Shown piece by piece: positions 34,443 to 46,071 of a stretch of DNA of 64,000 nt (the first letter of the stretch is position 1; the number at the start of each line of letters is the position of its first letter). The notes beneath the pieces were generated by a model. That model made no database searches. It had not been told where the DNA came from and saw nothing but the letters and a program-made list of their open reading frames with translations. The DNA is from Phragmites australis (lineage: Eukaryota; Streptophyta; Magnoliopsida; Poales; Poaceae). The position numbers were made by a program, and so were the translations under genes. The stretch spans positions 19,999,819 to 20,063,818 of the forward strand of contig NC_084924.1 in NCBI RefSeq assembly GCF_958298935.1, written 5' to 3'.

Positions 34443-34999
34443 TGTTGGTAATATGCCCTAGAGGCGATCGAGTTTGCGGATTGGATCTGCTAATGGGCTT
34501 TAATGTTGATTAAAGGACCATTAGGGTTTAGAGTCATAATGGGCTTTAATGTTGATTAAAGGCCCATTAGCGTGCTCTATATAAGAATAGGCAGGGGCCA
34601 AGGCGCATGGTGTTCTTTAGAAACCCTAGCCGCCTCCTATTCCCGAACTCCCTTCGAAACCCTAGCCGGGCGCGCGGTGCTAGCACACCGGCGCACGGCG
34701 ATTCCATCCTTGTACGTGTGGATACCGTGGAGGCGCTGCTACTATTGCGGTGCTGATCTGCTCGGGAGTACTCGGGACGTACCCGCGAGTACTCGGAAGG
34801 TGCTCGGGACGTGCTCGGGACGAGGTTGACGATCGACTACTTGACGCGCACGACGTTGGATTGGTCTGCTCCAACTCTTCTTCCGCTGCACTGCTCGTCA
34901 AGTGGTAACGATTCATGATCCCCTACTCGCATGGCTTCCTGGTTGAATGCGGTAGAGAAAATTTATTTTGTGCTAGCGTAGCCTACCCGCAACCCTTCA
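34443..34999 (+). repeat. Copia 3' LTR
   Basis: 557 bp. Reading it side by side with the 5' LTR I find no difference. The translations of open frames in the two LTRs are also identical. It supplies the polyadenylation site of the element. Confidence 0.93.
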
Positions 35000-35003
35000 C
35001 CAG

Positions 35004-35700
35004 TTCCCAAAAGCCCTCGGGGGTTATGAACACCTATTCATCGCTATCGATACACGAAGTGGATCAAAATGAAACCAACAGGTAAAATAACTGCAAAAGG
35101 TTCCAAACGATTCATCATGAGGAGCGTAGTGACTCGATTCGGAGTTCCAAGTCAAATAATAACGGATCATGGAACCCAGTTCACTAGTGAGGTCTCCCGG
35201 GAGTATTGTGGAGAACTGGGAATAAAAGTATGTTATTCCACCATGGCTCATCCACAGAGTAATAGCCAGCTTGAATTAGCCAATGGCATCAACTTACAAG
35301 GGATAAAAAAAGTGAGTCTTTGACAGACTCATGACCTACTTAAGAACTTGGGTTTGATAGCTCCCTTCAGCGCTATGAGCTGTTCGAACAACTGCTAGTT
35401 GGGCCATGGGAGAAACTCCCTTCTTCCTAGTTTACGGGTCAAAAACAATGCTCCATTCTGAACTAGAGATAGACTCTCCACGAGTGGAAGCCTTGTCGGA
35501 ACACGATCAAGTTCTGTGACGAGCAGATGACTCAATTTCCTTGATGAGTTACGAGATCTGGTGCTATTAAGGACAACCAAGTATCAACAAATTCTCCACC
35601 TCTATCACAACCACAAGGATAATGGTCAAACTCTTGTTGTGGGAGACCAAGTTCTCGGAAAGACTCAGAGCCACACAAAACTTTCAATCGCATGGGAGGG
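35004..35700 (+). pseudogene. Ty3-gypsy integrase fragment (second gypsy element)
   Basis: Just after the copia LTR, a frame reads FPKALGGYEHLFIAID, then shifts to YTKWIKMKPTGKITAKG, FGVPSQIITDHGTQFT and MAHPQSNSQLELANG, which are gypsy integrase core motifs (second catalytic Asp in ITDHGTQF; the expected Glu of QSNGQVE-type motifs reads as QLE). Later frames with WAMGETPFFLVYGSKTM-like sequence continue to about 35470. Frameshifts and stops make it non-functional. The part encoding everything before integrase is missing on this side. Confidence 0.75.
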
Positions 35701-35754
35701 CCCTTTCACGGTGGTCGAAGTCACTTGACCAGGGTCAGTGAACCTAGCAATGGA

Positions 35755-35815
35755 GGGCGGATGAGTACTTAACAACTCTTGGAATATTGATTGACTCCGC
35801 AAGTTCTATGTGTAA
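35755..35815 (+). pseudogene. End of gypsy pol (second copy)
   Basis: VLNNSWNID, stop, LRKFYV, stop: the same polyprotein tail as at 25432-25491. It is in the expected position after integrase. Confidence 0.6.
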
Positions 35816-36144
35816 CTACGTTTAGCCGATAAGCCTGACCAAGTGCATTCTAAGTATTTTTCTAGAACAATATTAAAGTCAGTATGTTTGCCTGAAAACT
35901 TTGGCTAAATTTTGTTCTTTCTCGACATTTATCTTGTGAGACTCAATGATGAGATTATTCTTAACCTGATAAGATAGCAGACGAAGTTACTAACTACAGG
36001 CTACTCGATGATCTGTTTTATCTCATTCTTAGCAGTGGCATGATAAGGTCGGGAGAAAGCGTTCTACACATAAAGAATATGAAAACTCTATATTTTTTCA
36101 ATCTATCACCTGCTTATACAAGAAGTTTATTTTTGACTTTCCTA

Positions 36145-36465
36145 GTTTTTGACTGCCCGATCGAAAGCTTCTTTCTCGATAGAATAGTCGGGAGTTAGGG
36201 GATTTGAATATTTTGTTAGTTCTTGACTGCTTGATTAAAAGACTTCTCAAACAGTCGGGGGCTAGGGGATTAAAAACTTTTCAGAGTTTTTGACTACTTG
36301 ATCAAAAGATATTTCTCGACTAAACCGTCGGGGGCTAAGGGACATGAATGCCAGGTCGGAAGAAATTATCCAACCTAGCAGTTGGGGGGTAGGGGATAAA
36401 AGCTTTTCTTAGACTTTGACTGTCCAATTTAAAGTTTCTTCTCGATTGAACAGTCATGGCTAGGA
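36145..36465. repeat. About 70-bp imperfect tandem repeat with GTCGGGGGCTAGGGG
   Basis: Four to five units, each with a TTTGACTG(C/T) start, a TCTCGA word and an end of the type AGTCGGGGGCTAGGGGA (about 36190, 36255, 36327, 36382). A similar word near 25758 lies at the equivalent place in the first gypsy remnant. The G-rich ends resemble polypurine tracts. Confidence 0.6.
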
Positions 36466-36980
36466 AAGGAAGGATATTTTTTTAGTAAATTTTCAGGCGT
36501 TTTATCTTTCTCATCTACAATTATCTTTTGGAAAGGAGGACTTGGCGATAAGTCTGTGGAAATTTGACGACAGGCTAGTCCACACCCAAGTACACACAAT
36601 CCAATAAGTCTGTAACACTTGGAACAGAAGTACAACTCAACCCTAGTGTTTCGCAGATTAGTCGTTGGAGTTTTCTTCATCCGATGGTTCAAGGGTTTTT
36701 GTCTACTAAGAATCTAAATTGCGATGAGAAGTACTCAAGTCGTGTTCTTCCTATGGTCCAGGAGGTCGGAAGTATCCTTGCTCGAGTCAATATTCGAGGG
36801 CTAATAGGTTGAATAGTTCATTCTTTTCGCTCTAACTCTAATGTTTCAGCATGAGAATCTTGTCAAGTATGGATCAACTCGGGAGATAAAACTGAAAGTG
36901 GTCCAAGACGAGTTACAGGAACAAATGACAAAAGGTAGAATGTTTACACATCCTCCGGGATAATCTCAAATTTGAGCCTG
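36466..36980. other. Gypsy-derived non-coding sequence
   Basis: Part of the second gypsy remnant between the tandem repeats and the antisense-gene fragment. I see no supported gene; a minus-strand frame at 36429-36692 has no recognisable motif. Confidence 0.45.
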
Positions 36981-36981
36981 T

Positions 36982-37398
36982 TTACAACGGAGGTAGCGGT
37001 GGGGACACTACTCTGCACGAGACCAGCCACGTCTGCGGATTCACAATTGAAGCCCCTCTCGATGACCCCAAGTCGAACGTAGGATAGTGGCTCTTAAGAC
37101 ACCCCAAGGCATTCGAGGTGCACTCGAGAGCCGCTGCCCTCTTCCACTCGATGCCCAGGTGTTGGAGAGTGTGGATCGATTTGCAAAACGTCTCAGCCAG
37201 CAAGAAAATGTGTTGGGCGTACCCTGTGGCGTTGGGCAGCATCGAGTTCTTGCCGTGGGGGATGAGAGAAGCAGAGATGGCAAACCAAATAGAAAATATT
37301 GAAATGAACCAAACACTACCTAAATTGCAGCTAGGTTTAGATGCTTCATTAATTGATCTCATGATTTTAGGGGGGAACACATACATGATCTTGACCAT
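36982..37398 (-). pseudogene. C-terminal fragment of gypsy antisense gene (second copy)
   Basis: This 138-codon minus-strand frame includes ALECTSNALGCLKSHYPTFD, similar in layout to the AVAWVLAILKAHYREIDTD part of the antisense gene near 26300. Its place after the end of pol matches the first gypsy element. The upstream (N-terminal) portion is missing. Function unknown. Confidence 0.45.
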
Positions 37399-37429
37399 TC
37401 AATCAAATACGATGGATGCTTAAGGTCAA

Positions 37430-39797
37430 AAGTTCATACCAAACTCGTGCTTTTTATATTAGTATAGATATAGAAGTATAGATGATTAGAGATCATACTA
37501 AATTAGCAATATTCCTTCATGTGCTATGAAAAATGCTAGTGTCGCAATTTGAACATGCGTAAATTTCGTTTGTGCTCGCGAGTTGAAAAATGAGACACAT
37601 CTGGGGGATGTCGAATTTCACATGGTCATAGTTCAAATGATTGGATCTTATACATGGTACAGTCTAAACTCTAGAACATGTGGTGGTTGCAGTGTGAAGC
37701 TTGCTTATCCAATCGGTTTTGGCTAGTGATTTTGTATGTTGGTTGCCTCTGCAATTTCTGAAAGCTAATTGTTGTTCTAACTCAATTGCAAGTCAATTTT
37801 TGAAAGTTTATGGTGAAGTCTTTTTTACAAGTTCATTAATTGTGCTGTAGCTAGCCGTTGCAGTCAAAATAAGTTGCTCCAATATACACTAGCTGTACAC
37901 CCGATGTCAACTAAGTTCGATTGTTCTTTTGGGGTTCATTCACTGCATTATTTCAATTTTGCTCCGTGGTGATGAGGTCACATTGCTGTAGGAGTAGCAC
38001 TAGCACATCTGAAACACATGACACATGAGCCATGAGTCATGAATGTTCCTGCTATTGTTGTATGCATTCAAGTCAGTGATGGGATCACAATATTTTGCTT
38101 CATCTATATTTTTCAATTGATTTATTTTTTCCTGTAAGGAATTTTGAGTCATACATCTGTTTTAGAGATTTTAGTATATTCGTGCTGATCTAACATGATT
38201 AAATTGATCATAACAATTAAGATCATGAAAGTACTTGTTTGGTCGCGATACCCTGTTTCTATTAAGTCTTGCTTTGTTATTTATGTATTTTTTCAATAAC
38301 TAGCTAAGTGTTTGTGTGTTGCAACAAAGATAAAAACATTGAACACGACAACATCAAACACAAACTCAAGGTATGAATATGTGGATGCGCTATACGAGTG
38401 TAGAACTAATACGTTAGGAGCGATGCCGTATACTAAAATCCAAAAAAGGAGGAGATTATCTACTAATTTTTCTTCTAATTTCTTTATTTATTTTTATTAA
38501 TAAATGGTTTCTATATCAATAGCCAGTAATGAGGCGGAAAGACTGGAGGATGAGGATGGATGTCAAAAGTGGGTAAATTAGTCGAATTTTATGGTTTTTT
38601 ATTAGATAGGAAGATATCACGTGGGAACCAACTTGAGTTTTATATAGTAGAAATATTTTTAGAGGGCGGCACTATGTGCTTGCTTGTGGTATTTTGAGTT
38701 GAAGTTTGCAGTTGAATTAATTCTGTTTTTTTATGCTCATGCCTGCCACTAGTAGGTGCCTGTATAATTTTAAGCTTTGGCTGACAGGTTTTTGACAATG
38801 ATCCTGATTTCCAGCCATAGCTCTTGAAATTCTTGCAAACTCAACTACTAAGTTTAGAACTTTCAAAACTAATTGTTCTCTACATAGCTTGAACACTATT
38901 TCTAGCATCCAATAATTGTTTTTTCTTTCATGTTTGTACGATAATTTCATGTTTGGGATAGTTTCTTGTTCATTCAAGTGTAGAGATGTTATTTGAATAA
39001 CCTACGCTTGCACTGAGACTACTCTTGTTCACTCAAGAGTAGAGATGTTATTTCCCAATGCTGTTGTCATGGTCAACTAGAGATGGACGCAATTTCGCAC
39101 TTGTTATCATAGTCATTTTGATCACTTACCAAGGCAACAAGCAGGAATTGTATTCTTTTTATTTTGTTCAGTGAAAAACTTGTGTCTCCTTTGATACTTG
39201 CTTTTGCAACAGATATAAGTTGGATCTAAGAAGCTATGAAAGTTGGTTCTGCAAGTATGGTGCCCTAGAGAAGTAAGCAAAGTTGCAGATAAGGAGAGAC
39301 CTTGTCCTCAATACATATGCACATGGAATTATCAGGTTTAGGTCATGCAAAGTTTTCTTTTTACCATTTTGAGATGCTCGAGTCATATACATTGCATTTA
39401 GGAATAATGAAATGCATTACTTGAAGTCATGTGTAAGTATTTCATACATTGTCAGGTGTTCAAGTATGCACTTGCATGTTGGTGTTTCCTATTTTCTTTT
39501 TATGGGGGCTTTATTTTCCTTTTTTTAATTTTCTTTGGATTTTTCGATGATTTTCTTTTACTTTACTGCTTTTTAGAAATATTTTTGTACAGCTCTTGAC
39601 ATTGTAATGGTATGCACATAGTGATCCATACTATATAATTTCCTTGTATTAAGCCGTGCTCTGTTTGCAATTAGATTAGTCAGTACACATGCATCTGTGC
39701 TGTAGGAGGCAATCCGTACCAATCCCAGCACATTTGAAATGGTGCTTAGGAACTAAGGGATTAAACAACCTGTTTGAGAGGGGATTGGGTGCTAGGA
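37430..39797. other. AT-rich intergenic DNA with dispersed repeat
   Basis: No gene recognised. A short duplication of the words TTCACTCAAG(T/A)GTAGAGATGT is found at about 38968 and 39030. The segment 38296-38650 is annotated separately. Confidence 0.5.
38296..38650 (+). repeat. Dispersed grass repeat with GTGTTGCAAC start
   Basis: Starts AACTAGCTAAGTGTTTGTGTGTTGCAAC, then AACACGACAACATCAAACAC, AATACGTTAGGAGCG and ends GAGTTTTATATAGTAG. I recall this as a frequent grass repeat (usually with CCGTGCGTTGCAACGG). Its class is not certain; small Helitron or DNA element are options. Confidence 0.5.
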
Positions 39798-40230
39798 GGG
39801 GATCAACTCAAAAATATTTTTTAATATTATTTTTTTTATATGGCAATTTCAAAAATATTGCCCAAATTCAAAAAATTACAAAAATAACCCATTGTCGCAT
39901 ATTCATTCAGCGAAATCTAGTTTTTGCACAATGAATGTGTGAAAACTAGATTTTTGCTCTTTCAATCTGCGAAAAATTGAATTTTTGCTCATTTAAATAT
40001 AGAAAATATTTTCTATTATTGAAACTGCAAAATTTCAAATTTTTGTAGTTCCAATATGTGAAAATTCTATTTTCGCAGACTGGTTGCACAATGAAACAGA
40101 AAATTTTAATTTTTCACTGATTGGTGAGGCGAAAATATGTTCTTCAGTGATTTTTGTCTTAGTACGGAAATACAAAAATTTGTTCGGCAAAAAATATTTG
40201 TTGTGCAAATAGTTGTCCAAACAGCATCAC
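39798..40230 (+). repeat. Left terminal inverted repeat of composite MULE
   Basis: About 430 bp related in inverted orientation to 61690-62018. Shared blocks include CAATTTCAAAAATATTGC, AAAAATAACCCA and repeated TGCGAAAA / GCGAAATCTAG words. Divergence is considerable, so the element is not young. MULE ends are bound by the transposase. Confidence 0.7.
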
Positions 40231-40600
40231 ATAATGTTTATTTTTTTTCTTAATTTTGGGTTTGACGTAATTTTATCGATATTTCTTTATTTAGTTGATG
40301 TGAAATTGTGTAAGTAATTTTTTGAGTGAAGTACATTGGGAGGATATAAAATCAAATTTTCGAACAATAATAGTTTTGAAGCATAATTATTATAGAACCC
40401 GACAAATAGATTACATACGCTGATGAACATTACATAGGACCTAGAATTTTCGTCGTTGCGTGAATGGACTCTAACCATAAAGAGAGGATGATAACAAACG
40501 TTGGCATGTATGGTATGCTTAAAAACTAACCTAATAACGTGTCACTGCTAAGCCTAACATGTCGTAGTGAATGAAAATAGGTCAGGTTACAATAGATGCT
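40231..40600. other. MULE subterminal spacer
   Basis: Between the left inverted repeat and the stop of the GRF/coiled-coil gene. AT-rich, no gene. It probably holds the 3' end of that minus-strand gene. Confidence 0.5.
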
Positions 40601-41197
40601 TTACTGAGTGCACCTAGGATATTTGCCCTTCATGAGGGTATTGGGGTCTACCATCTTAACATGACAAACCCTCTCCTGCATCATTTCCCTCTCAGCTTTG
40701 TGTGCTTCAGCGTGCTCCTTTGTTATCTTCCTCTTGTTCTCCTCCTCCTGATGCTTCAGTCGTAGTTTCTGCTATTGTTGCTCACACTCTTAGTGTTCGT
40801 AAGCTTGTCTCCTCCACCGCATGCTCATGTCGACCCACGGCTTTTGGTCCTCATTTTGCTCCATGTCCAGCTATCTTATGAAGTCACAGATATATGGAGG
40901 AGACTGGACAAATGAAACAAGAGAAAAGATTAGTAAGATGATGCATGAAATCGTATAAAAACTACTATAGGAGTGACCTATGTCGCTATGCCGGTGGTTA
41001 GTTATATGGTCCATGTCGAGACGGGTCGTATTGGTAGTTGGCACATATAAAGAAGTGTCTAGCATATGTGTAGGTGATGTCCTCGGAGTCACGGAGCCTA
41101 TAAGGGTCGTCACATAAGCACATCAGCAGTTCAACCCCCTGGGGATGGAACTCGTCCAATGTTTCTCGAGTGGGTTTGGTGGAGTTGAGGAAGACAT
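40601..41197 (-). pseudogene. GRF zinc-finger / coiled-coil MULE accessory gene (second copy)
   Basis: Minus strand. It starts at 41197 (MSSSTPPNPLEKHW) and, after a one-base shift, reads HPQGVELLMCLCDDP, YARHFFICANYQYDP, a GRF-like Cys/His finger. After an intron-like gap (about 40905-41010) it continues PPYICDFIRWLDMEQNED and a charged coiled coil (HQEEENKRKITKEHAEAHK), ending MKGKYPRCTQ at 40601. The counterpart at 745-4199 has the same order and ending. A frameshift and stops in the coil make it a pseudogene. GRF fingers bind nucleic acid in other proteins; a role in transposition is only inferred from its repeated presence in MULEs. Confidence 0.6.
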
Positions 41198-41689
41198 TGC
41201 AATTGAGAGAGGTGAGAAATGAGTGTTGTACCTATGATTCAAGCTAGGGTTATTTATGGTGGTTGGGGGCCGATGCATGGACTGAGTGCATATGCATGAC
41301 TGGGGGCTAGAGCATGGGAGTATTGTGCACAAGGATAAATGACCAGGGATTCCCTATGGAAACTGAAAAAGTTGTGTCATTGATGCTTGACAGAGATTCC
41401 ATGTGAAAGTTGCTGCTTGGTGTGGTCATCTCACTACAAAAGTTCAGCAAGGAGTTATTCTTACCTTTGCATGAAAGGTAGGGAATCCTATGAAAGCATT
41501 AGACATAGAAAAGACGTATTGGCATAATGATAAATTCCGGCCATTTCATTGATGACAGTAAAATACATCACATATAAGGCTTATCGTAAGCATTCATTGC
41601 ATGTATGTAGCTACAGTACATAAGGCACCATGTACCTACTCGTACCCTAGCCGTAGACAATCTATGACAAGTTACAATGGCATATAGAA

Positions 41690-42640
41690 CCTCATCGCTA
41701 AATGAAGCATGCCTTAAAGAAAGACATATTACTAGGTGCAAGAAAACTTCTACTAGGTTGGTGGAAAAGATGGAGGTTTCTCATCCAGATATTCCCAATG
41801 GTTCTCTTGAAAGTTGCATAATTGGGGATAGGGTTTGCTGCACACGTACCCTTGTGCCAGTCCATGTGCCATAGGCTCCGGCACAGCCGGTAGGCCGCAC
41901 ACGCATTATGAAGGAACATGTATGTTACCTCATGTATTGAGGTACTTATCCCACCACTCTTCATTGAGCTCCTATAGCCTCATCTTTGGCCGTTCAACAT
42001 CCACACGTCTCATTGCCTTAGCCTCCTTGTATCCATAGTTGATGTTGCGTACCATTCTTCTTTCGCGTACCATTCGTGCTTGCACCTAGGATTATCATAC
42101 TATTGGATGGAAGCAGGTAAATTAGATGAAATTTGTAACATGGTAGGATGTTATGTACACTTACCCACATTAGTACCAAGCAACCGTGGCAAGTGGAAAC
42201 GGTTTCTAGCATGCTATTTTACCGCAGTCGCACCTTGACATGCGTGCCTCGTGCGCTTCTATCTGCAGCTCCATTTCCCACTTCTTCTTCTCTGAGTCTT
42301 TATTTGTCTTCTACTATTTGTCCTCACACTTGATTCTATCAAGTATGTCACGCCATAGCTCGTAAGGGCCCATATTGTCCTTACCCTTGTTAGACTCAGA
42401 CCCAGACCCAGAAGCTATGGATGGGAATGTAGTGGAGATGAAGTATTCGGTTTGTATGCACTGAAGCATATTCTTCCTTGGGGTTACCCTTATATAGAGT
42501 AGGTGCTGGTGGCTTGTGTTAGAGATCTTAGGGAATCCAGCCATGTGTTGGAATCGAGTCACGGGCGCACAGTTTCCGAGTGGTGGTGCTTGGACCAAGT
42601 GATTGGTCATTGCGCATGCCATTAAAGTCATGATTTGCAT
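41690..42640 (-). pseudogene. Additional MULE-associated gene fragments
   Basis: Minus-strand frames include GKDNMGPYELWRDILDRIK (about 42315-42385) followed by a charged stretch, then VRERRMVRNINYGYKEAKAM and ELNEEWWDKYL (about 41940-42080), then CVCGLPAVPEPM (about 41855-41900). I recall such segments from proteins encoded next to PMD genes in grass MULEs. They do not join into one frame. The gaps may be introns, but with stops present I treat it as a broken gene. Function unknown. Confidence 0.4.
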
Positions 42641-43150
42641 GCTATGGGTATAGGCCCGTTGTAGCGGCCAGTGCTACGGATTTGATGAATCACGCACTCT
42701 AGTAGCTTCTCTGACTGATCTGCCGACTATTGGCAACACGGATTGGTTAATTTTTCATCATGCAGGAACAGTCTGAACTAATGAAATGGAAATGTAAACA
42801 AAATAAATAGTCATGCAACAGTATGAACAAAATACATTAACTAAGCATACAAGTAAAACAGACTACGCCTGGCCCCTACCCTGACCCCTATCCTAGGCTC
42901 TACCTCTGGCATGCTTTGGCCTACATGCTGAAGCTGGCATGGCTACCTCCTCCTCCTCTCAAGGATGGTCGTATGTGGATGGTGTGTACCAACTAGTTTC
43001 ATGGCACTCTCATCTGGTCAACTAGAGACCGTACATGTCTTCCGTCTCCTGCTGAGTGGGCAGAGGTGCACTGTAGAACTGGGATGGGCCCATCACTTCG
43101 GAGGCCCCTTTGTAGTCAAGCCATGGGTCCTAGCTAAAGTGTGGTGAACT
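42641..43150. other. MULE internal spacer
   Basis: No supported gene. It lies between the downstream end of the PMD gene and the next minus-strand fragment. A plus-strand frame at 42965-43147 is probably a shadow. Confidence 0.4.
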
Positions 43151-43289
43151 CTCAAAAACCTATGTGGTAGTCTCAATGTGGAACACACCTACATTACATC
43201 GTGCACAAACAAGTGAGTATTGCCATATACTATGTAGTAAGATAGAGATATGGAATAAAGAGTCATGACATACCCGACGTAGGAACGAA

Positions 43290-43475
43290 CACAGGCACAG
43301 CCAAACAGAGCCTCTTGCCTGGTCAGGGTGCGGAGGCTGAGAACTAGGGTACATAGGCGTGGCCCAACCAGAGCCCCCTGCCTATGTTAGGGCGCAAAGG
43401 CTAAGAACTAGCGTACACAGGCACGACCCAACCAAAGCCTCCTTCCTATTCATAGCATTGAAGCTGAGGAGTAGC
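43290..43475. repeat. 63-bp tandem repeat, three units, in PMD gene tail
   Basis: Units begin ACAGGCACAGCCAAACAGAG, ATAGGCGTGGCCCAACCAGA and ACAGGCACGACCCAACCAAA, each running to a GAAC(T)AG or GAGTAG word. A 63-bp period is a multiple of three, as expected for a repeated 21-residue coding unit. Confidence 0.7.
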
Positions 43476-45174
43476 GAAGAATGACTCTAGGCCCGAGGTG
43501 TAGGTACGTTGTGGGGGCCTCTACGTGGTACGTGCCACCGACAGGTGATGTACAACAATGTCGACCTGCCAGGACGATGTGCACTTCATGATACGTCGGC
43601 CCTTAGCGGCCAAACGGGAGAACGCTCCGATGATGTCATCCATTGCCATACCACAGGTGCCATGCTCACGCAGCCTAGTAGCCATACTCACTACCTCTGC
43701 GTGAACCTCGCTCCCCAAGTAACTATGCAACATACTCGATCGCGTCCATAAGAGCGTAGCCCCACAGTTGCACCCAGGGTTGCATCCTATTGGCCAGGCC
43801 AACTAGCCTCTTTTGTGGCCCATTTGTCGACAACCTAAAATGGAGTTTGAATTTGAGAAATGTAAAACACATAATGAAACAAGGTAGCTGATATTGTGAC
43901 TCACGAGTGCACAGAAGTAGGAACACAGTCTCCCAGCGGGACTGGGAACTCCTGGCGCCGGTCGAACTGGCACATCACTTGGTGGGTGGCGTAGTCCTTA
44001 ATGAAGATGTGAAAAAACAACTTTCTCCTCGTCATCCAAAACTACGAGTCCCTGTAGCACTGTTAGGAGATCCCATATCCTGCGGATTGTCAGAGAACCA
44101 AGTCGAGGGTGTACGGCTCCCAAATGACCATATCAATTCTCATGTGTCAAACTGCTTTGTAAAAGCCTCGTACACAGCGTGAACCTACACTCCCACCCAT
44201 TGCGGCTCCAAAATTATAGTTCATCTAAGTTATCGAGTCACTATTACAAATATGAAATTTGCGGCTAATTTAAAGATCGTACCTGTCGACATGTCCAAAG
44301 TGATCCTATCATTGGTTTATGAATTTTGGATAAGATAGGTAGAGGTTGTAAGTCCTATTGCAAGAATACTCTACTTTTGATAATAGAATGGTCTATAATG
44401 CTACGTCAACAGGTATAGTAAAAAAATAATACATAAAGAAAAAAGGGGTTCTGCCGCCCTCTCTTCATATGCCACCAGCCTTCTTATCAAAAAAAGATTC
44501 ATTCCTTGAACATAGGCCTCTCTCTTGTGGCATCTCTTTGGACATGCATATGTTAAGGATATAGCTTAGTTAGCCTACCTTCTGATGAGTTAAGAGCTCA
44601 GATGTCTAAGACGAGCAAGAGAGTTGAACAAATAGCATAGCCTCTAGGATGTTGACCCTAGTGAAGGGGAGCTCTTCACTCAACAAGCCCCGATAGCGTT
44701 GGTTTTTGAAGTGGGGTTTGCTCGGAGTGATCATGATTCAGCCATGTTCATATCAGTTTATCCTCGAGGGATCAATTTTCCATTCACCCAATAATTCCTC
44801 TGAAGATAATCCTTTTTTTATTCGTAATTTCACTTGGGTGGGCCAAGAAGGTCAGATCGGGAGTAACCACTAGTGAAAGGGCTAAGGGGGGAAGGACATA
44901 GGAAAGAGGGATGCCTCCTCGGGACCCATCCTCTTCTCCTTCGCTTGTGTGACTCTAAAAGAGCATCTTCTCCTCCCCCCCCCCCCAGGAAGATGGGCAT
45001 AATGATATTAATTTCATTTTCGGGTATAATCCTGCATAATCTCAAATGTTATCAGTTCAGGTACGTCCCTCAGAATCTTGATCCGAAAAGCTGATCACGC
45101 TACCTTCCCTTGGCCTTTTCTTGTTGACCTGAAGCAGAGTATTCCAATTCTAGGGCTAGCGAAAGCATTGAAGT

Positions 45175-45270
45175 GGGAGCTAACGCGTTAAGTATCCTAC
45201 TTGGGGAGTACATTCGCAAGAATGAAACTCAAAGGAATTGATGTGGACCCGCACATGCGGTGCATCTGCG
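45175..45270 (+). pseudogene. rrn16: Plastid 16S rRNA fragment (3' half)
   Basis: GCTAACGCGTTAAGTATCC, GGGGAGTAC.TTCGCAAGAA and TGAAACTCAAAGGAATTGA are the conserved 16S core around position 860-920 in the plastid form. Several G-to-A and C-to-T differences disrupt universally conserved bases (for example GACGGGG reads GATGTGG), so it is a dead copy. Confidence 0.85.
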
Positions 45271-46034
45271 AAAACACTTCACACGAGCTCGACTGTAAAC
45301 ATTTCCCTCAGTCAAACTATAGCTATTGCATTAAAGAAGAAAAGAAATTAATAGAAGTCAAAGACGCGGGCCTGAGCACTGACTTTCAGTTCCATAACCT
45401 GAGCGTAACTTTTGTTTTTGTCTTGTGAGCTCCTTTTGGCTTTCAAGCAAAGGGGGATAAGAATATACAACGCACTAGAACACCCTTGTTGACGATTCTT
45501 TACTGCGACAACATCTAGGGTTTCTTGAATAAGGCGATATCTCACACCGAGTTCTTTACTAGTGAGTACCAATGTTTCACAATGAAAGGAAGACTTGGGA
45601 AGCCGGATCGTACGAGGAAGTCTATGATGAATTTTTCAAAATCATCTCACTCCTTCCTATGGATCGTACTTCATGATAAGTGGAGGTAGAAAACGTCTAT
45701 CTTTGATGGACCAAGCGAGTCTTATAGAATCTTATGCTAACCCCTTTCTTTACCGATCATCAAGGCTTTGACCTTGACGCTCGATCTCGGGATAACAAGT
45801 CACACACTCATATTCCAGTATGTCAGCTTTTCTGTCTAAATGGAACCAAGGCTCTTTTCTTTCTAGATGATCCCTATAGAATAGGCTATGGAATCTAATA
45901 GGTATCGGTATTGAACAGAGGGGGCTGTTCACAAAGCGGTGGTTCGTGAAGCATCTGGCTTACCGGTCATCTCCCATTCCCATCAGGGCCTATGTCCCTT
46001 CTAAAACTGTTGTTTTTAGCAATTGAAAGTTGGT

Positions 46035-46071
46035 GGGTTGCTAACTCAATGGTAGAGTAATTGGCTTTTAA
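46035..46071 (+). pseudogene. trnK: Plastid trnK-UUU 5' exon with start of intron
   Basis: GGGTTGCTAACTCAATGGTA through GGCTTTTAA matches the 37-nt 5' half of plastid tRNA-Lys(UUU), followed by the intron start GTGTGACTATGATCTTTTAC (46072 on). The 3' half is not found nearby, so it is not a functional tRNA. Confidence 0.8.

Larger units (their letters stand above)
27619..34999 (+). mobile_element. Intact Angela-lineage Ty1-copia retrotransposon, 7.4 kb
   Basis: The element has every part needed for autonomous movement: two 557-bp LTRs (27619-28175, 34443-34999) that I read as identical, a primer-binding site, one unbroken polyprotein frame and a polypurine tract. The LTR start TGTTGGTAATATGCCCTAGA and a Gag beginning LEKEKLSGTNF place it with Angela/BARE-1/WIS-type elements. 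Flanking 5-mers are CCAAT (27614-27618) and CCAGT (35000-35004), one mismatch. Left flank is gypsy antisense-gene sequence and right flank is gypsy integrase. Identical LTRs mean a very recent insertion or recent LTR homogenisation. Confidence 0.93.

Noticed and set aside
46035..46071. Functional tRNA gene
   Set aside because: Only the 5' exon of plastid trnK is present; the 3' half is missing and the context is decayed organellar DNA.
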